Positions 1-8,518 are shown, counted from the first letter of the stretch. The stretch: 53,523 nt of DNA from Klenkia sp. PcliD-1-E (GCF_024124375.1 NZ_JAMXRZ010000008.1:1-53523), one strand, 5' to 3'. The notes: generated from the letters alone by a model not told the origin. Numbers and translations are program-made.

Positions 1-3
1 CGG

Positions 4-396
4 TCAGCCGTCCACCCGGGTCTGCTCCTCGAACAACCCGCGCACCTCGTCCCGGGGCACCCACCGCCGGTGCACACCCCGGGCCACCGGCTCGAAGCCG
101 GCGGCGCGCGCCTCGAGCACCGACCCGCCGCGGAACTCCACGAGCAGGTCATCGGACCGCTCGTCGACCACGAGGACGTCGCTGCCGCGCCACGAGCCGG
201 CCAGCCGCACCAGCAGGACGGCGTCGCACGCGGCGGCCGGGACCTCGTGCACCCACGGGCCGTCGTCGGACAGGGCGAGGAAGCCCTCGCGCGGCCGCTC
301 GGCGACCAGCCACACCCACAGGCCGTCACCGCGCTGCTCCGGGGTGGCCCGCCACTCCTCGCCGTCCCACCGCGCGCGGTGCCCCGCCGTCCTCAC
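4..396 (-). CDS. Hypothetical protein, translationally coupled to the SseB-family gene
   Basis: A 130-residue protein I do not recognise. It is acidic, has no signal peptide or membrane segment, and looks like a compact soluble alpha/beta protein (segments VWLVAERP, DVLVVDER, LLVEFRGG). The GTG start at 396-394 overlaps the TGA of the upstream SseB-family gene in a GTGA arrangement, which fixes the start and suggests a fixed ratio of the two products. The frame stays open further upstream only as a shadow of the SseB gene. It ends three bases from the window edge, so its downstream neighbours are unseen. By association with SseB, EccA-like and MinD-like genes it may belong to a type VII secretion locus; that is inference from context only. 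Confidence 0.72.
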   Translation of the reverse strand: MRTAGHRARWDGEEWRATPEQRGDGLWVWLVAERPREGFLALSDDGPWVHEVPAAACDAVLLVRLAGSWRGSDVLVVDERSDDLLVEFRGGSVLEARAAGFEPVARGVHRRWVPRDEVRGLFEEQTRVDG

Positions 397-1313
397 GGCT
401 GCTGCTCCAGGACGAGCACCCAGGTCTCCCGGAGCCCGTCCCACAGCGCGCGGCGGCACTCGGTGCCGTCCGGTTCCAGCTCCAGCAGCTGCGCGCCGTG
501 CGGGAGCAGCAGACCCTGCACCCGGTACTCCCGCACCAGGGAGTCCGGGGAGGCGAACCCGGTGCCGGTGAACGGGGGGTCCTCGACCACCCACCCGGCG
601 ACCGCGGCGCGGCGCTCCTCGTCGGTCCCGCCCAGCGGGGTGCGGTAGAGCTCGGGGCCCACCACCGCCCACCGCAGCACGGTCAGCGAACCGGTGGCCG
701 ACAGCAGCTCGTCGGCCTCGTGGCCCCGCCCGACCGCCTCCAGCAGGGCCGTCGGCGCCCCCACGTGGGCGGTGTCCCGCGCGTGCTGCACGTAGCCCGA
801 CACCCGGCCCTCGCCGTCGGCGAGCCGGGCGGCCACCTCTACCGGGGACAGCACCTGCTGCACGACGGGGGGCAGCCGGTCGGGCTCGGCGAGCGCGTCC
901 TCGACCAGCGTCGGGGCGGCCAGCCGGGCCACCGTGCCGGACTCCAGCAGGAACGGGTGCGCCCCGCCGGGGTCGACCGCCAGCCCCCACCGGGTGTCCG
1001 GCCAGCCCGCCGCCAGCTCGGTGAAGGTGACCGCCCGGCAGTGCCCGACCCCGCCGCCGGTGAGCTCCAGCATCCGGTCCACGGAGGTGTAGGCCAGCAC
1101 CCAGGTGCGCCCGTCGGACGCCGCGGTGGGCCAGGCCGCGGGTTCGGCGCCGGCCGCCGCCGCGTCGGACAGCGGCAGCGCCAGCTCGGCGGTGCGCAGC
1201 AGGGCCAGGCACCCGGCGGTGTCGCCGGCCTCGGCGGCGGCGGCCAGGGCCGACCCGAAGGCGGCGCCGTCCAGGCCGCCCGGGGCCGGGTCGGCGTCCT
1301 CCGGTCCGGTCAC
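393..1313 (-). CDS. SseB-family protein
   Basis: 306 residues. The central part (about 65-140: RTWVLAYTSVDRMLEL, then WGLAVDPGGAHPFLLESG) matches the SseB N-terminal domain, in which a short alpha/beta fold carries a typical 'fayts' strand and a conserved NPG/DPGG-like turn. The rest has a second similar half. No signal peptide or membrane segment is visible. SseB-domain proteins commonly sit in actinobacterial type VII secretion loci, where their biochemical role is unclear. The GTG start at 1313 lies 7 nt after a TAGGCT hexamer, consistent with a leaderless transcript. It diverges from the beta-helix/AAA gene and overlaps the downstream 130-residue gene by GTGA. Family call fairly secure; exact function unknown. 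Confidence 0.75.
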   Translation of the reverse strand: MTGPEDADPAPGGLDGAAFGSALAAAAEAGDTAGCLALLRTAELALPLSDAAAAGAEPAAWPTAASDGRTWVLAYTSVDRMLELTGGGVGHCRAVTFTELAAGWPDTRWGLAVDPGGAHPFLLESGTVARLAAPTLVEDALAEPDRLPPVVQQVLSPVEVAARLADGEGRVSGYVQHARDTAHVGAPTALLEAVGRGHEADELLSATGSLTVLRWAVVGPELYRTPLGGTDEERRAAVAGWVVEDPPFTGTGFASPDSLVREYRVQGLLLPHGAQLLELEPDGTECRRALWDGLRETWVLVLEQQP

Positions 1314-1320
1314 CTCCGCG

Positions 1321-1326
1321 AGCCTA
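1321..1326 (-). promoter_or_regulatory. Putative -10 of the SseB-family gene (leaderless)
   Basis: TAGGCT read on the minus strand, 7 nt before the GTG start at 1313. This spacing would put the transcription start at or next to the start codon. No convincing ribosome binding site precedes the GTG. Confidence 0.45.
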
Positions 1327-1342
1327 GGGCTGCGGCGCGCAC

Positions 1343-1348
1343 TAGGGT
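1343..1348 (+). promoter_or_regulatory. Putative -10 of the beta-helix/AAA gene
   Basis: TAGGGT on the plus strand. It would give a leader of about 27 nt that contains AGGAG at 1366-1370 before the ATG at 1382, so this gene looks conventionally led, in contrast to its divergent neighbour. Confidence 0.35.
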
Positions 1349-1381
1349 CGGGCCGGGCCGACGACAGGAGCTGACCCGACC

Positions 1382-3049
1382 ATGAGCGGCACGTTGCAGG
1401 TGGACGCCGACCGCCCCGGGGCCTATCCCACCCTCGCCGAGGCGCTGCTGGACGCGCCGTCCGGGGCCACCGTCGTGGTGGCCGCCGGCAGCTACGACGA
1501 GGTGCTCGACGTCCGCGCGCGCGACCTCGTGATCACCGCGGCCCCCGACGCCGAGGTCCGGGTCGGCGGCTCGGCGCACGAGCCGACGCTGCGGGTGCGC
1601 GGCGGCGCCGTCACCGTCCGCGGCCTGGTGCTGGTCGGCCGGCAGGCGCACGTCGTGGACGCCGAGGAGGCCCGCCTGGTCCTCGCCGACTGCGTGCTGG
1701 AGGCCGGCCACGGCGCCGGGGTGCGGGTGACCGACCGCAGCACGCTGGAGATGACCGACTGCACCGTCACCGGCGCCCAGCAGGGCCTGGTGGTCGAGGA
1801 CTCCGGCGGCACCCTGGAGCGGGTCACCGTCGCCGACAGCGCCGACGACGCGGTGGTGGTGCGGCTGGGCGCCGACCCCGTGCTGCGGGACTGCGTGGTC
1901 CGCGGTTCCGGTGCGCGCGGGGTCTACGCCTACGCCTCGGCCCGCCCGGTGCTGGAGGGCTGCGAGGTCGAGACCTCCGGCGGCCCCGGGGTGGCGGTCG
2001 CGCAGGGCGCGTCGGCGACGCTGCGCCGGTGCTCGGTGCGCGGGACCGGTGGCCCGGACGTCGAGTTCGGCGCCGGGACGTCGGGCCGGGTCGAGGCCTG
2101 CCGGACCGAGCGCACCGGCGACGCCGGGGTGTCGGTCGCCGCCGGGGCCGACGTCGCGGTCACCGAGGCACCCGCGGCGGCCTCGGTCGGGGTGGGCAGC
2201 TCCCCCAGCGCGAAGGGCGACCCGGAGCGGGTGGAGCAGCTGCTGGCCGAGCTCGACGCGATGGTGGGGCTGGCCGGCGTCAAGGCCGAGGTCCGCTCGA
2301 TCATCGACGAGATCCAGGTCAACGAGTGGCGGCGGGCGGCGGGCCTGGCCGTCGGCGGGGCCAGCCACCACCTGGTCTTCGCCGGCGCACCCGGCACCGG
2401 CAAGACCACCGTGGGTCGCATCTACGGCCAGCTGCTGGCCGCCCTCGGCGTGCTCCCGGGCGGGCCGCTGAAGGAGGTCTCGCGCCGCGACCTGGTCGGC
2501 CAGTACATCGGGCACACCGCGGAGAAGACCGCGGCGGTGTTCGACGAGGCGGCCGGCGGCGTGGTGTTCCTGGACGAGGCCTACACGCTCACCCGCCAGG
2601 CGGGGGGCGGGGGCAACGACTTCGGCCAGGAGGCGGTCGACATGATCGTCAAGCTGATGGAGGACCGCCGCGACTCCCTCGCCGTCATCGCCGCCGGCTA
2701 CACCGACGAGATGGTGCAGTTCCTCGACGCCAACCCGGGCCTGGCCTCGCGGTTCGTCAAGACGGTGGAGTTCGAGAACTACGGGCCCGAGGAGCTCACC
2801 CGGATCATCACCAGCATGATCACCAGCGGTGACTACCTGCTCGGACCGCAGGCGGGCGCGATGCTGCGGCTGCACTTCGAGACCGTGCCGCGCGGCGCCG
2901 ACTTCGGCAACGCCCGCGAGGCCCGCAAGCTGTTCGAGAAGCTGCGGAAGGTGCAGTCCCAGCGGCTGCGGCTCGTGGGCCGGCAGCCGACCCTGGAGGA
3001 GCTGCAGACCCTCACCGTCGACGACGTCCGGGTCGCGGTCGCCGACTAG
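1382..3049 (+). CDS. Beta-helix domain fused to a CbxX/CfqX (EccA-like) AAA+ ATPase
   Basis: 555 residues in two parts. Residues about 15-260 form a right-handed parallel beta-helix: repeated short rungs such as VRVTDRSTLEMTDC, PVLRDCVVRGSG and PVLEGCEVETSG, as in pectate-lyase/periplasmic-copper-binding repeat proteins. Residues about 280-555 are an AAA+ module of the CbxX/CfqX/SpoVK family, to which the ESX chaperone EccA belongs. It has Walker A GAPGTGKTT at 335-343, Walker B VVFLDE at 394-399, a disordered glycine-rich loop after it, and a sensor-like SRF. The ATPase probably remodels or unfolds a protein substrate, and the helix may act as recognition platform. AGGAG precedes the ATG. 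Neighbouring SseB and MinD-like genes support a type VII secretion context; no WXG100 or EccC gene lies in the window. Confidence 0.87.
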   Translation: MSGTLQVDADRPGAYPTLAEALLDAPSGATVVVAAGSYDEVLDVRARDLVITAAPDAEVRVGGSAHEPTLRVRGGAVTVRGLVLVGRQAHVVDAEEARLVLADCVLEAGHGAGVRVTDRSTLEMTDCTVTGAQQGLVVEDSGGTLERVTVADSADDAVVVRLGADPVLRDCVVRGSGARGVYAYASARPVLEGCEVETSGGPGVAVAQGASATLRRCSVRGTGGPDVEFGAGTSGRVEACRTERTGDAGVSVAAGADVAVTEAPAAASVGVGSSPSAKGDPERVEQLLAELDAMVGLAGVKAEVRSIIDEIQVNEWRRAAGLAVGGASHHLVFAGAPGTGKTTVGRIYGQLLAALGVLPGGPLKEVSRRDLVGQYIGHTAEKTAAVFDEAAGGVVFLDEAYTLTRQAGGGGNDFGQEAVDMIVKLMEDRRDSLAVIAAGYTDEMVQFLDANPGLASRFVKTVEFENYGPEELTRIITSMITSGDYLLGPQAGAMLRLHFETVPRGADFGNAREARKLFEKLRKVQSQRLRLVGRQPTLEELQTLTVDDVRVAVAD

Positions 3050-3059
3050 CGCGGCTGCC

Positions 3060-3734
3060 TCACCCGGGGACGCGGAACCCCCGGAACAGCACCGGTCGCC
3101 GCTGCGTGAACCCGAGCCGGGCGTAGAGCGCCCGCGCGCCGGCGTTGGTGTCCACCACGTGCAGGAAGGCCCGCCCGCCGTCGGCGGCGGTGCGGGCGAC
3201 CTGCGCGGCCACCAGCACCGCGGCCAGCCCCTGCCCGCGGGCGCGCTCCGCCGTGCAGACGGCGCTGATCTCCACCCAGCCACCCGGGTGCAGCCGCTGG
3301 CCGGCCATGGCCAGCAGCTCCCCGCCGTCCCGGACGCCGAGGAAGGTGCCCAGCCGCGCGGTGCGGGCGAAGAACGGTCCGGGCCGGGTGGCGGTGGCCA
3401 GCTGCAGCATCGCCGGGTCGTCGTCCCGGCCGAGCTCCACCACCCGCGGGTCGACGTCGCCGGTCGGGACGGGCGCGACCAGCTGGCGGCCGGGCATCGC
3501 GAACTCCGGCGTCCAGTCCGGCGGCGGGGTGCCGGGCGCGGTGAACAGGTCCGCGAGCCCGCCGGGCCCGACCAGCCGGGCGAGGTCGGCCCAGTCCTGC
3601 GGCGCCGGGTCGGCGGGGACCGCGCAGAAGGTGGCGACGTCGGCCGGGTAGGTGGCGGTGCGCCCGACCCGTCGGGCCAGGGCGGCGTGCGGGCCGTGCA
3701 GCGAGCTGCCGACCGGGTCGTCCAGCTCGCTCAT
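3060..3734 (-). CDS. GNAT family N-acetyltransferase
   Basis: 224 residues. The C-terminal half (about 125-224) carries the GNAT fold: EISAVCTAERARGQGLAAVLV contains the acetyl-CoA binding R-x-x-G-x-G/A loop, followed by AFLHVVDTNAGARALYARLGF, the usual beta4-alpha4 end. The N-terminal part is a substrate-binding extension as in FR47-like acetyltransferases. Its ATG (3734-3732) overlaps the TGA of the upstream MinD-like gene (ATGA), so the two are translationally coupled. It converges on the AAA gene with 10 bp between the stops. The substrate is unknown. The coupling suggests a protein or small molecule linked to the MinD-like gene product, which is inference. Confidence 0.85.
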   Translation of the reverse strand: MSELDDPVGSSLHGPHAALARRVGRTATYPADVATFCAVPADPAPQDWADLARLVGPGGLADLFTAPGTPPPDWTPEFAMPGRQLVAPVPTGDVDPRVVELGRDDDPAMLQLATATRPGPFFARTARLGTFLGVRDGGELLAMAGQRLHPGGWVEISAVCTAERARGQGLAAVLVAAQVARTAADGGRAFLHVVDTNAGARALYARLGFTQRRPVLFRGFRVPG

Positions 3735-4675
3735 CGGGTGGCGAGCGCCGCCCCGAGCGACGAGGCGGCCAGCCGGACGGCGGCCGCACGGGTGCCGGCC
3801 TCGAGCAGCTCCAGCCGCAGCTGGCTGCCGGTGGCCAGGTGCGGGTCCGACGGCACGGTCAGGAAGTCCCCCGCCAGCCCGGCGAACCGGGAGCGGGCCT
3901 CGGCGACGTCCACCGCGGCACCCCGCGACGGCACGTTCGTCACGGCGACGACGCTGCGGTCGGCGAGCGCGGCGAACCCGCTGGCGCGCAGCCAGCGCAG
4001 CACGTTGTGCGCGGCCAGCACGCCGTCGACGCTGGGCGAGGTGGCCAGCACCAGGCTGTGGCACCCGCTGACCACGCGGCGCATCAGCGGCGTGGCCAGG
4101 CCCGCCCCGCAGTCGGTGACCATGACCGCGAAGTGCCGGTACACGGCGTTCATCGCCTGGGTGTAGAGCTCCTCGGTCAGCGCCGCGCTCTGCTCGGGGT
4201 CCCGGCCGCTGGGCAGCACCCAGGCGCCGTCGGCCGAGCGGGCCAGCGCGCCGGCGAGGACCTCGAACCGGCCCGGGTCACCCGCCGCGGCCAGCTCGTG
4301 CACCGAGGCCTGCAGCGGCACGCCGGTGCGCAGCGCCAGCGAGCCGAAGGTGGTGTCGGTGTCGAACAGCAGCACCGGGTCGGGGCGGGACCGGGCGATG
4401 GTGCTGGCCAGCAGGACCGACAGGGTGGTCTTGCCGACGCCGCCCTTGAGCGCGACGACGCCGATCCGCCGCGGCGAGGGCACGGGCGTGCCGAGGAAGC
4501 CGGTCCAGGCGGCGACGTCGGCCGCGCTCGGGGTCGGCTCGCCCTCGGCCAGGCCGCGGCCGAACAGCCGGCGGCGCGGCGGCCGGCGGGGCGCGTCCAG
4601 GCCCGCGACACCCGGGTCGAGGTGCGGGGCGCCGTGCTGGCCGGAGTAGGGCATCGGGGGGTACGGGGAGCTCAC
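3731..4675 (-). CDS. MinD/ParA-like P-loop ATPase with proline-rich N-terminus
   Basis: 314 residues. The first 70 residues are rich in proline and arginine (low complexity). They are followed by a deviant Walker A, KGGVGKTT at 77-84, with the signature lysine at 77. A Walker A' DTDTTFGSLAL and the VTDCGAG strand then continue the SIMIBI fold. The proline-rich leader plus MinD core is the layout seen in EspI-like and related proteins of ESX loci and in some actinobacterial septum or secretion regulators. It is likely to act as an ATP-dependent membrane or complex switch rather than in chromosome partitioning, since no parB-like gene or parS site is seen. It heads a short operon with the GNAT gene. 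Confidence 0.85.
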   Translation of the reverse strand: MSSPYPPMPYSGQHGAPHLDPGVAGLDAPRRPPRRRLFGRGLAEGEPTPSAADVAAWTGFLGTPVPSPRRIGVVALKGGVGKTTLSVLLASTIARSRPDPVLLFDTDTTFGSLALRTGVPLQASVHELAAAGDPGRFEVLAGALARSADGAWVLPSGRDPEQSAALTEELYTQAMNAVYRHFAVMVTDCGAGLATPLMRRVVSGCHSLVLATSPSVDGVLAAHNVLRWLRASGFAALADRSVVAVTNVPSRGAAVDVAEARSRFAGLAGDFLTVPSDPHLATGSQLRLELLEAGTRAAAVRLAASSLGAALATR

Positions 4676-4723
4676 CGGCGCAGCTGCTCCCTCATGACGG
4701 GCAGGATACGGCGCACCGGGCGC

Positions 4724-6316
4724 TCAGGACGTGCACACCAGCTCGGCCGCCCGTTCGCCGATGGCGACCGCGGTGGCCGCGGGTCCCCGGGTGGGCACGA
4801 CCGGCAGCACCGACGTGTCGGCGACCCGCAGGCCCTCGACGCCGCGCACCCGCAGGTGCTGGTCCACCACGGCGCCGGGGTCGCCGTCCGGGCCCATCCT
4901 GGCGCTGCCGGCCAGGTGGATCGCGGTGGCCAGGTGGGTGCGGGTCCAGTCGTCCAGCGCCGCGTCCTCGCGCAGCACGGCGTCGGGCAGGTCGGTGCGC
5001 CCGGCGACCAGCGGCGCCATCGAGCGGGTGGCGAGCAGCTCCGCGGCCAGCCGCACGGCCTCCCGCATCCGCCGCCGGTCGCCGGCGGTCGACAGGTACC
5101 GGTACTCGATGCGGGGCTGCACGGCCGGGTCGGTGCTGGTCAGGCTGATCCGGCCGCGGCTCTCCTCGGCCTGCAGCGCGACGCCGAGGTAGAGGTCGTC
5201 CCGGGTGCGGGCGTGCTGCAGCACCTTGCGCAGGTCGGCGTGCCGGACCGCGCGCAGCGTGGCGGCCGGGCGGCGGAGCACCTCGGCCAGCGCGGACAGC
5301 GCCCCGCCCTGCGACCGGTCCAGCATCACCTTGGAGAACGGCTTCAGCCAGGGCATGACCTCGAGGTGGTCCGGGGTGTTCAGCGCCGTGGTCAGCGGCA
5401 GCATCCCGCGCGGCATGGGGGTGCGGTGCGCCGGGGAATAGGTGACGTAGAGGTCGGGGTGGTCGGTGAAGTCCGCCCCCACCCCGGGCGCGTCGACCAG
5501 CACGTCGACGCCGAGGCCGCTCAGCTGGTCGGCCGGGCCGATGCCCGACAGCAGCAGCAGGTGCGGCGACCCGACCGCGCCGGCCGACAGCACGACCTCG
5601 GCGGCGCGGTGCTCGGTGCCGTCGGCGCAGCGCACGCCGACCGCCCGGCCGCGCTCGACCAGCACCCGGACGACGGGGCTGTCCCCGCGCACGGTGAGCC
5701 CGGGGTGGTCCCGGCGGGGCGACAGGTAGGCCATCGCGGTGTTCACCCGCACGCCGTCGCGCACGTTGACCGGCACCGGGCCCACCCCAGGCGGGGCGTC
5801 GCCGTTCTTGTCCGGCTCGGCCGGGAACCCCAGCTCCTGGCAGGCGGCGGTGAAGGCGTCGGTGACCGGGTGCGGATCGGTGGCGCGGGCGACCGGCACC
5901 GGCCCGGTGGTGCCGTGCAGCGGGTCGGCCTCGCTGCGCTCGAAGGCGGGCAGCAGGGCCGCGTGGGACCACAGGTCGTTGCCGCGGGCGGCCCAGCCGT
6001 CGCAGTCCTCGCGGGTGGCCCGGATGAAGTAGGTGCCGTTGAGCGCGCTGGACCCGCCGACGACCCGGCCCCGGGGCACCGGCCAGCGCACGCCCGGGAC
6101 CAGCTCGCCGGTGAGGTCCCAGTTCGCCGGGTGGCCGGGGGTGGCCGCCCCCATCGTGGCGGCGTCGCGGACCGTGGCCGGGAAGTCCTCGGGACGACGG
6201 TGGTCGGCGCCGGCCTCCAGCAGCAGCACCCGCCGTCCGGCGTCCACCAGCCGGGCCGCCAGCGCGCACCCGGCCGAGCCCGCCCCGACGACCACCACGT
6301 CGTGCCCGTCGGTCAC
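4724..6316 (-). CDS. GMC family FAD-dependent oxidoreductase (MftG-like features)
   Basis: 530 residues. The N-terminal dinucleotide fold VVVVGAGSAGCALAARL with downstream E in LLLEAGA binds FAD. GRVVGGSSALNGTYF is the GMC signature 1, and VLSAGAVGSPHLLLLSGIG is signature 2. The C-terminal catalytic region reads AIHLAGSARMG, then DPGAVVD, then VLPVVPTRGPAATAV. Most choline-dehydrogenase-type GMC enzymes have an Asn-rich GNTNAP-like motif there instead. From memory, the P-S/T-R-G-P-x-A-T motif resembles MftG, the mycofactocin-associated GMC enzyme, so an alcohol dehydrogenase linked to mycofactocin is possible. No mft genes are in the window. The GTG start overlaps the TGA of the acyl-CoA ligase gene (GTGA), so the two probably act on one substrate route. 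Confidence 0.85.
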   Translation of the reverse strand: MTDGHDVVVVGAGSAGCALAARLVDAGRRVLLLEAGADHRRPEDFPATVRDAATMGAATPGHPANWDLTGELVPGVRWPVPRGRVVGGSSALNGTYFIRATREDCDGWAARGNDLWSHAALLPAFERSEADPLHGTTGPVPVARATDPHPVTDAFTAACQELGFPAEPDKNGDAPPGVGPVPVNVRDGVRVNTAMAYLSPRRDHPGLTVRGDSPVVRVLVERGRAVGVRCADGTEHRAAEVVLSAGAVGSPHLLLLSGIGPADQLSGLGVDVLVDAPGVGADFTDHPDLYVTYSPAHRTPMPRGMLPLTTALNTPDHLEVMPWLKPFSKVMLDRSQGGALSALAEVLRRPAATLRAVRHADLRKVLQHARTRDDLYLGVALQAEESRGRISLTSTDPAVQPRIEYRYLSTAGDRRRMREAVRLAAELLATRSMAPLVAGRTDLPDAVLREDAALDDWTRTHLATAIHLAGSARMGPDGDPGAVVDQHLRVRGVEGLRVADTSVLPVVPTRGPAATAVAIGERAAELVCTS

Positions 6317-7623
6317 AGGCCGAGGACCCCGGGCAGGTCGAGCCGGCGCACCTTGCCGGTGGAGGTGCGCGGCAGGTCCTCGAGGCGGTGCACGGTCTTG
6401 GGTCGCTTCGCCGGGGCCAGCCGCTCGCGGGCCCACGACCGCAGCTCGTCGGGGGCCACCGGGCCGACGTAGGCGGCGACCACCCGCTGGCCCCACTCGT
6501 CGTCCGGGACCCCGAACACCGCGGACTCCACGACGTCCGGGTGCCCGTCGAGCACCGCCTCGACCTCGGCGGGGTAGACGTTGACGCCGCCGGAGATGAC
6601 CAGGTCCTCGCGGCGGCCGTCCAGCCACACCGTGCCGTCCTCGTCCACCCGGCCCAGGTCGCCGACGGTGACCCGGTCGCCGTCCCACGCCGCGGCGGTC
6701 TTCTCCGGGGCGCGCCAGTACTCGAACCGGGCCCAGCGCGGCACCTCGCACCACAGCTGGCCGCGCTCGTCGGCGGTCAGTCGCCGGCCGGGGCGGGCCC
6801 GGCCGACGCTGCCGGGGTGGGCCAGCCAGTCCTCGGTGGTGCAGACGGTGAACTGCACCTCGGTCGAGCCGTAGAACTCCTGCACCGCGCCGTCGGGCAG
6901 CGCGGCGAGCACCGCCCGCTTGGTGGGTTCCGGGCAGGGCGCGCCGGCGTGGGCCAGCAGCCGGAAGCTGGTCCACTCGACGTCCTCGCGCAGCAGCCGC
7001 TGCAGGTGGGTGGGCACGCAGAACGTGGTGGTCGGCCGCTGCGTGGTGATGGTGGCGGCGGCCCGGGCGGCGTCGAAGGGGCCGGGTAGCAGCACCTCGC
7101 CACCGGCCAGCAGGGTGTGCACGGCGAACCGCAGCGGCGCCGAGTGGTGCAGCGGGGACAGCTGCAGGTAGCGGTCGTCCGCGGTGAACCCCCAGAGGTC
7201 GATCTCCTCGCGGGCCAGGGCGCGGGCGTCGTCGTCGGTCAGCACCCCGGACCACACGCCCTTGCGCCGGCCGGTGGTGCCCGAGGTGTAGTGCATCGGC
7301 CGGGCCAGCGGGAACGGGGCGAGGTCGGCCTCGTGGTCGCCCAGGAGCTGACCGGGGTCGCCGCCGACGTCCAGCGCCGGGTCGGCGTCGGCCACCAGCT
7401 CGGCCCGCTCGGCGGCCGGCAGGGCGGGGTCCAGCACGACCGGGACGACGCCCGAGCGCAGCGCCCCGAGGACGACGGCGAGCAGCTGCGGCGAGGCGGC
7501 AGCGCTGACCACGACGCGGTCGCCGCGGCCGATGCCCCGGGCCCGCAGCTCCCCGGCCACCCGGCGCTGGTCGGCCTCGCTGTCCGCGGCCCGGACGACG
7601 GGCACCGCGCTGTGCTCGCTCAC
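6313..7623 (-). CDS. AMP-dependent acyl-CoA synthetase/ligase
   Basis: 436 residues, shorter than the 500-600 usual for the ANL superfamily because the N-terminal subdomain is reduced. Visible core motifs are A3 MHYTSGTTGRRKG (ATP phosphate loop), A5 EFYGSTE, A7/A8 GDLGRVDEDGTVWLDGRRED with the hinge, and A10 PRTSTGKVRR with the catalytic lysine. It activates a carboxylic acid to acyl-AMP and then to a CoA thioester; the acid is not predictable. Start GTG at 7623 lies 6 nt after CAGGCT. It is coupled by GTGA to the GMC oxidoreductase, which could supply the acid or aldehyde precursor. Confidence 0.85.
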   Translation of the reverse strand: MSEHSAVPVVRAADSEADQRRVAGELRARGIGRGDRVVVSAAASPQLLAVVLGALRSGVVPVVLDPALPAAERAELVADADPALDVGGDPGQLLGDHEADLAPFPLARPMHYTSGTTGRRKGVWSGVLTDDDARALAREEIDLWGFTADDRYLQLSPLHHSAPLRFAVHTLLAGGEVLLPGPFDAARAAATITTQRPTTTFCVPTHLQRLLREDVEWTSFRLLAHAGAPCPEPTKRAVLAALPDGAVQEFYGSTEVQFTVCTTEDWLAHPGSVGRARPGRRLTADERGQLWCEVPRWARFEYWRAPEKTAAAWDGDRVTVGDLGRVDEDGTVWLDGRREDLVISGGVNVYPAEVEAVLDGHPDVVESAVFGVPDDEWGQRVVAAYVGPVAPDELRSWARERLAPAKRPKTVHRLEDLPRTSTGKVRRLDLPGVLGL

Positions 7624-7642
7624 CCGCCCAGCCTGGCACGGC

Positions 7643-8512
7643 TCACGCCAGGCGCCAGCTGTCCCCGGCGCCGCGCACCACCTGCCCGGTGGCCGACAGC
7701 TTGGCCAGCGTCGCCCGGGTGGACTGCTCGGCGGCCGGCCACACCGCCCGCGGCACCTCCGCGTAGACGTGCGCGACCAGCTGCTCGACCGTGCGGGCCC
7801 CCGGCAGGAGCGCCTCCAGCAGCTGCCACTCCCGGTACGCCCGGTGCGCCGCGTAGAAGTCCAGGACGGCGCCGACGTCCTCGGTGAGCTCGGGGCCGTG
7901 CCCGCAGTAGAGCGCCGACGGTCCGAGCCGGTGCACCCGGCGCAGCGAGTCCAGGTAGGCCAGCACGTCGCCCTCCGGGTGGGTGACCACCGACGTGCCG
8001 CGGCCCAGCACGTGGTCGCCGACCAGCACCGACCCGCTCTCGGTGCGGAAGGCCAGGTGATCGCGGGTGTGCCCCGGTGTCGCGACGACGTCGAGCCGGG
8101 TGCCGGCTAGGGCCACCGCGTCGCCGTCGGCCAGCACCCGCCCGTCGGGGCCCGCGACGTCGCCGCTGCCTGCCGCCACCTGCACGCCGAACCGGGCCGC
8201 CCACGGCAGCGCGGCCTCGGCGTGGTCGCCGTGGTGGTGGGTGACCAGCACCCCGACCACCTCGGCGTCCCGGGCAGCGAGCGCGTCGGTGACCGCGGCC
8301 AGGTGCGCCGCGTCGTCCGGCCCGGGGTCCACGAGCACGGCCTGGCCGCTGCCCGGCGCACCGACGACGTAGGTGTTCGTGCCGTCCAGCGTCATGGGCG
8401 AGGGGTTGGGCGCGAGCACCCGGGTGACCAACGGCTCGGGGTCGGCCACCCGGGGCAGCTCACCCGGGGCCGGCAGCGACCAGGACCGGCGGGGGTCGAC
8501 GGGGGCGTCCAC
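7643..8512 (-). CDS. MBL-fold metallo-hydrolase (LACTB2-like)
   Basis: 289 residues. The zinc motif THHHGDH (H-x-H-x-D-H), a later TPGHTRDH, the GDHVLG strand with the bridging aspartate, and a final CGHGPE histidine complete a glyoxalase-II/beta-lactamase-like metal site. The C-terminal 70 residues form a winged-helix-like tail (LAKLSATGQVVR), as in LACTB2-type hydrolases, which act on RNA or thioesters. No signal peptide is seen, so it should be cytoplasmic. GTG start 8512 lies 6 nt downstream of TAGAGT on the minus strand. It diverges from the lipoprotein gene at 8578 across only 65 bp. Confidence 0.87.
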   Translation of the reverse strand: MDAPVDPRRSWSLPAPGELPRVADPEPLVTRVLAPNPSPMTLDGTNTYVVGAPGSGQAVLVDPGPDDAAHLAAVTDALAARDAEVVGVLVTHHHGDHAEAALPWAARFGVQVAAGSGDVAGPDGRVLADGDAVALAGTRLDVVATPGHTRDHLAFRTESGSVLVGDHVLGRGTSVVTHPEGDVLAYLDSLRRVHRLGPSALYCGHGPELTEDVGAVLDFYAAHRAYREWQLLEALLPGARTVEQLVAHVYAEVPRAVWPAAEQSTRATLAKLSATGQVVRGAGDSWRLA

Positions 8513-8518
8513 AGCCGG

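Noticed and set aside
3731-4675. ParA of a partition locus
   Set aside because: No parB-like gene or parS-like repeats; the proline-rich head and neighbours fit a MinD/EspI-like role better.
3839-6472. Plus-strand open frame of 877 codons opposite the MinD-like, GMC and ligase genes
   Set aside because: Composition is Arg/Gly/His-rich shadow coding with no domain; the minus-strand genes explain the region with clear motifs.
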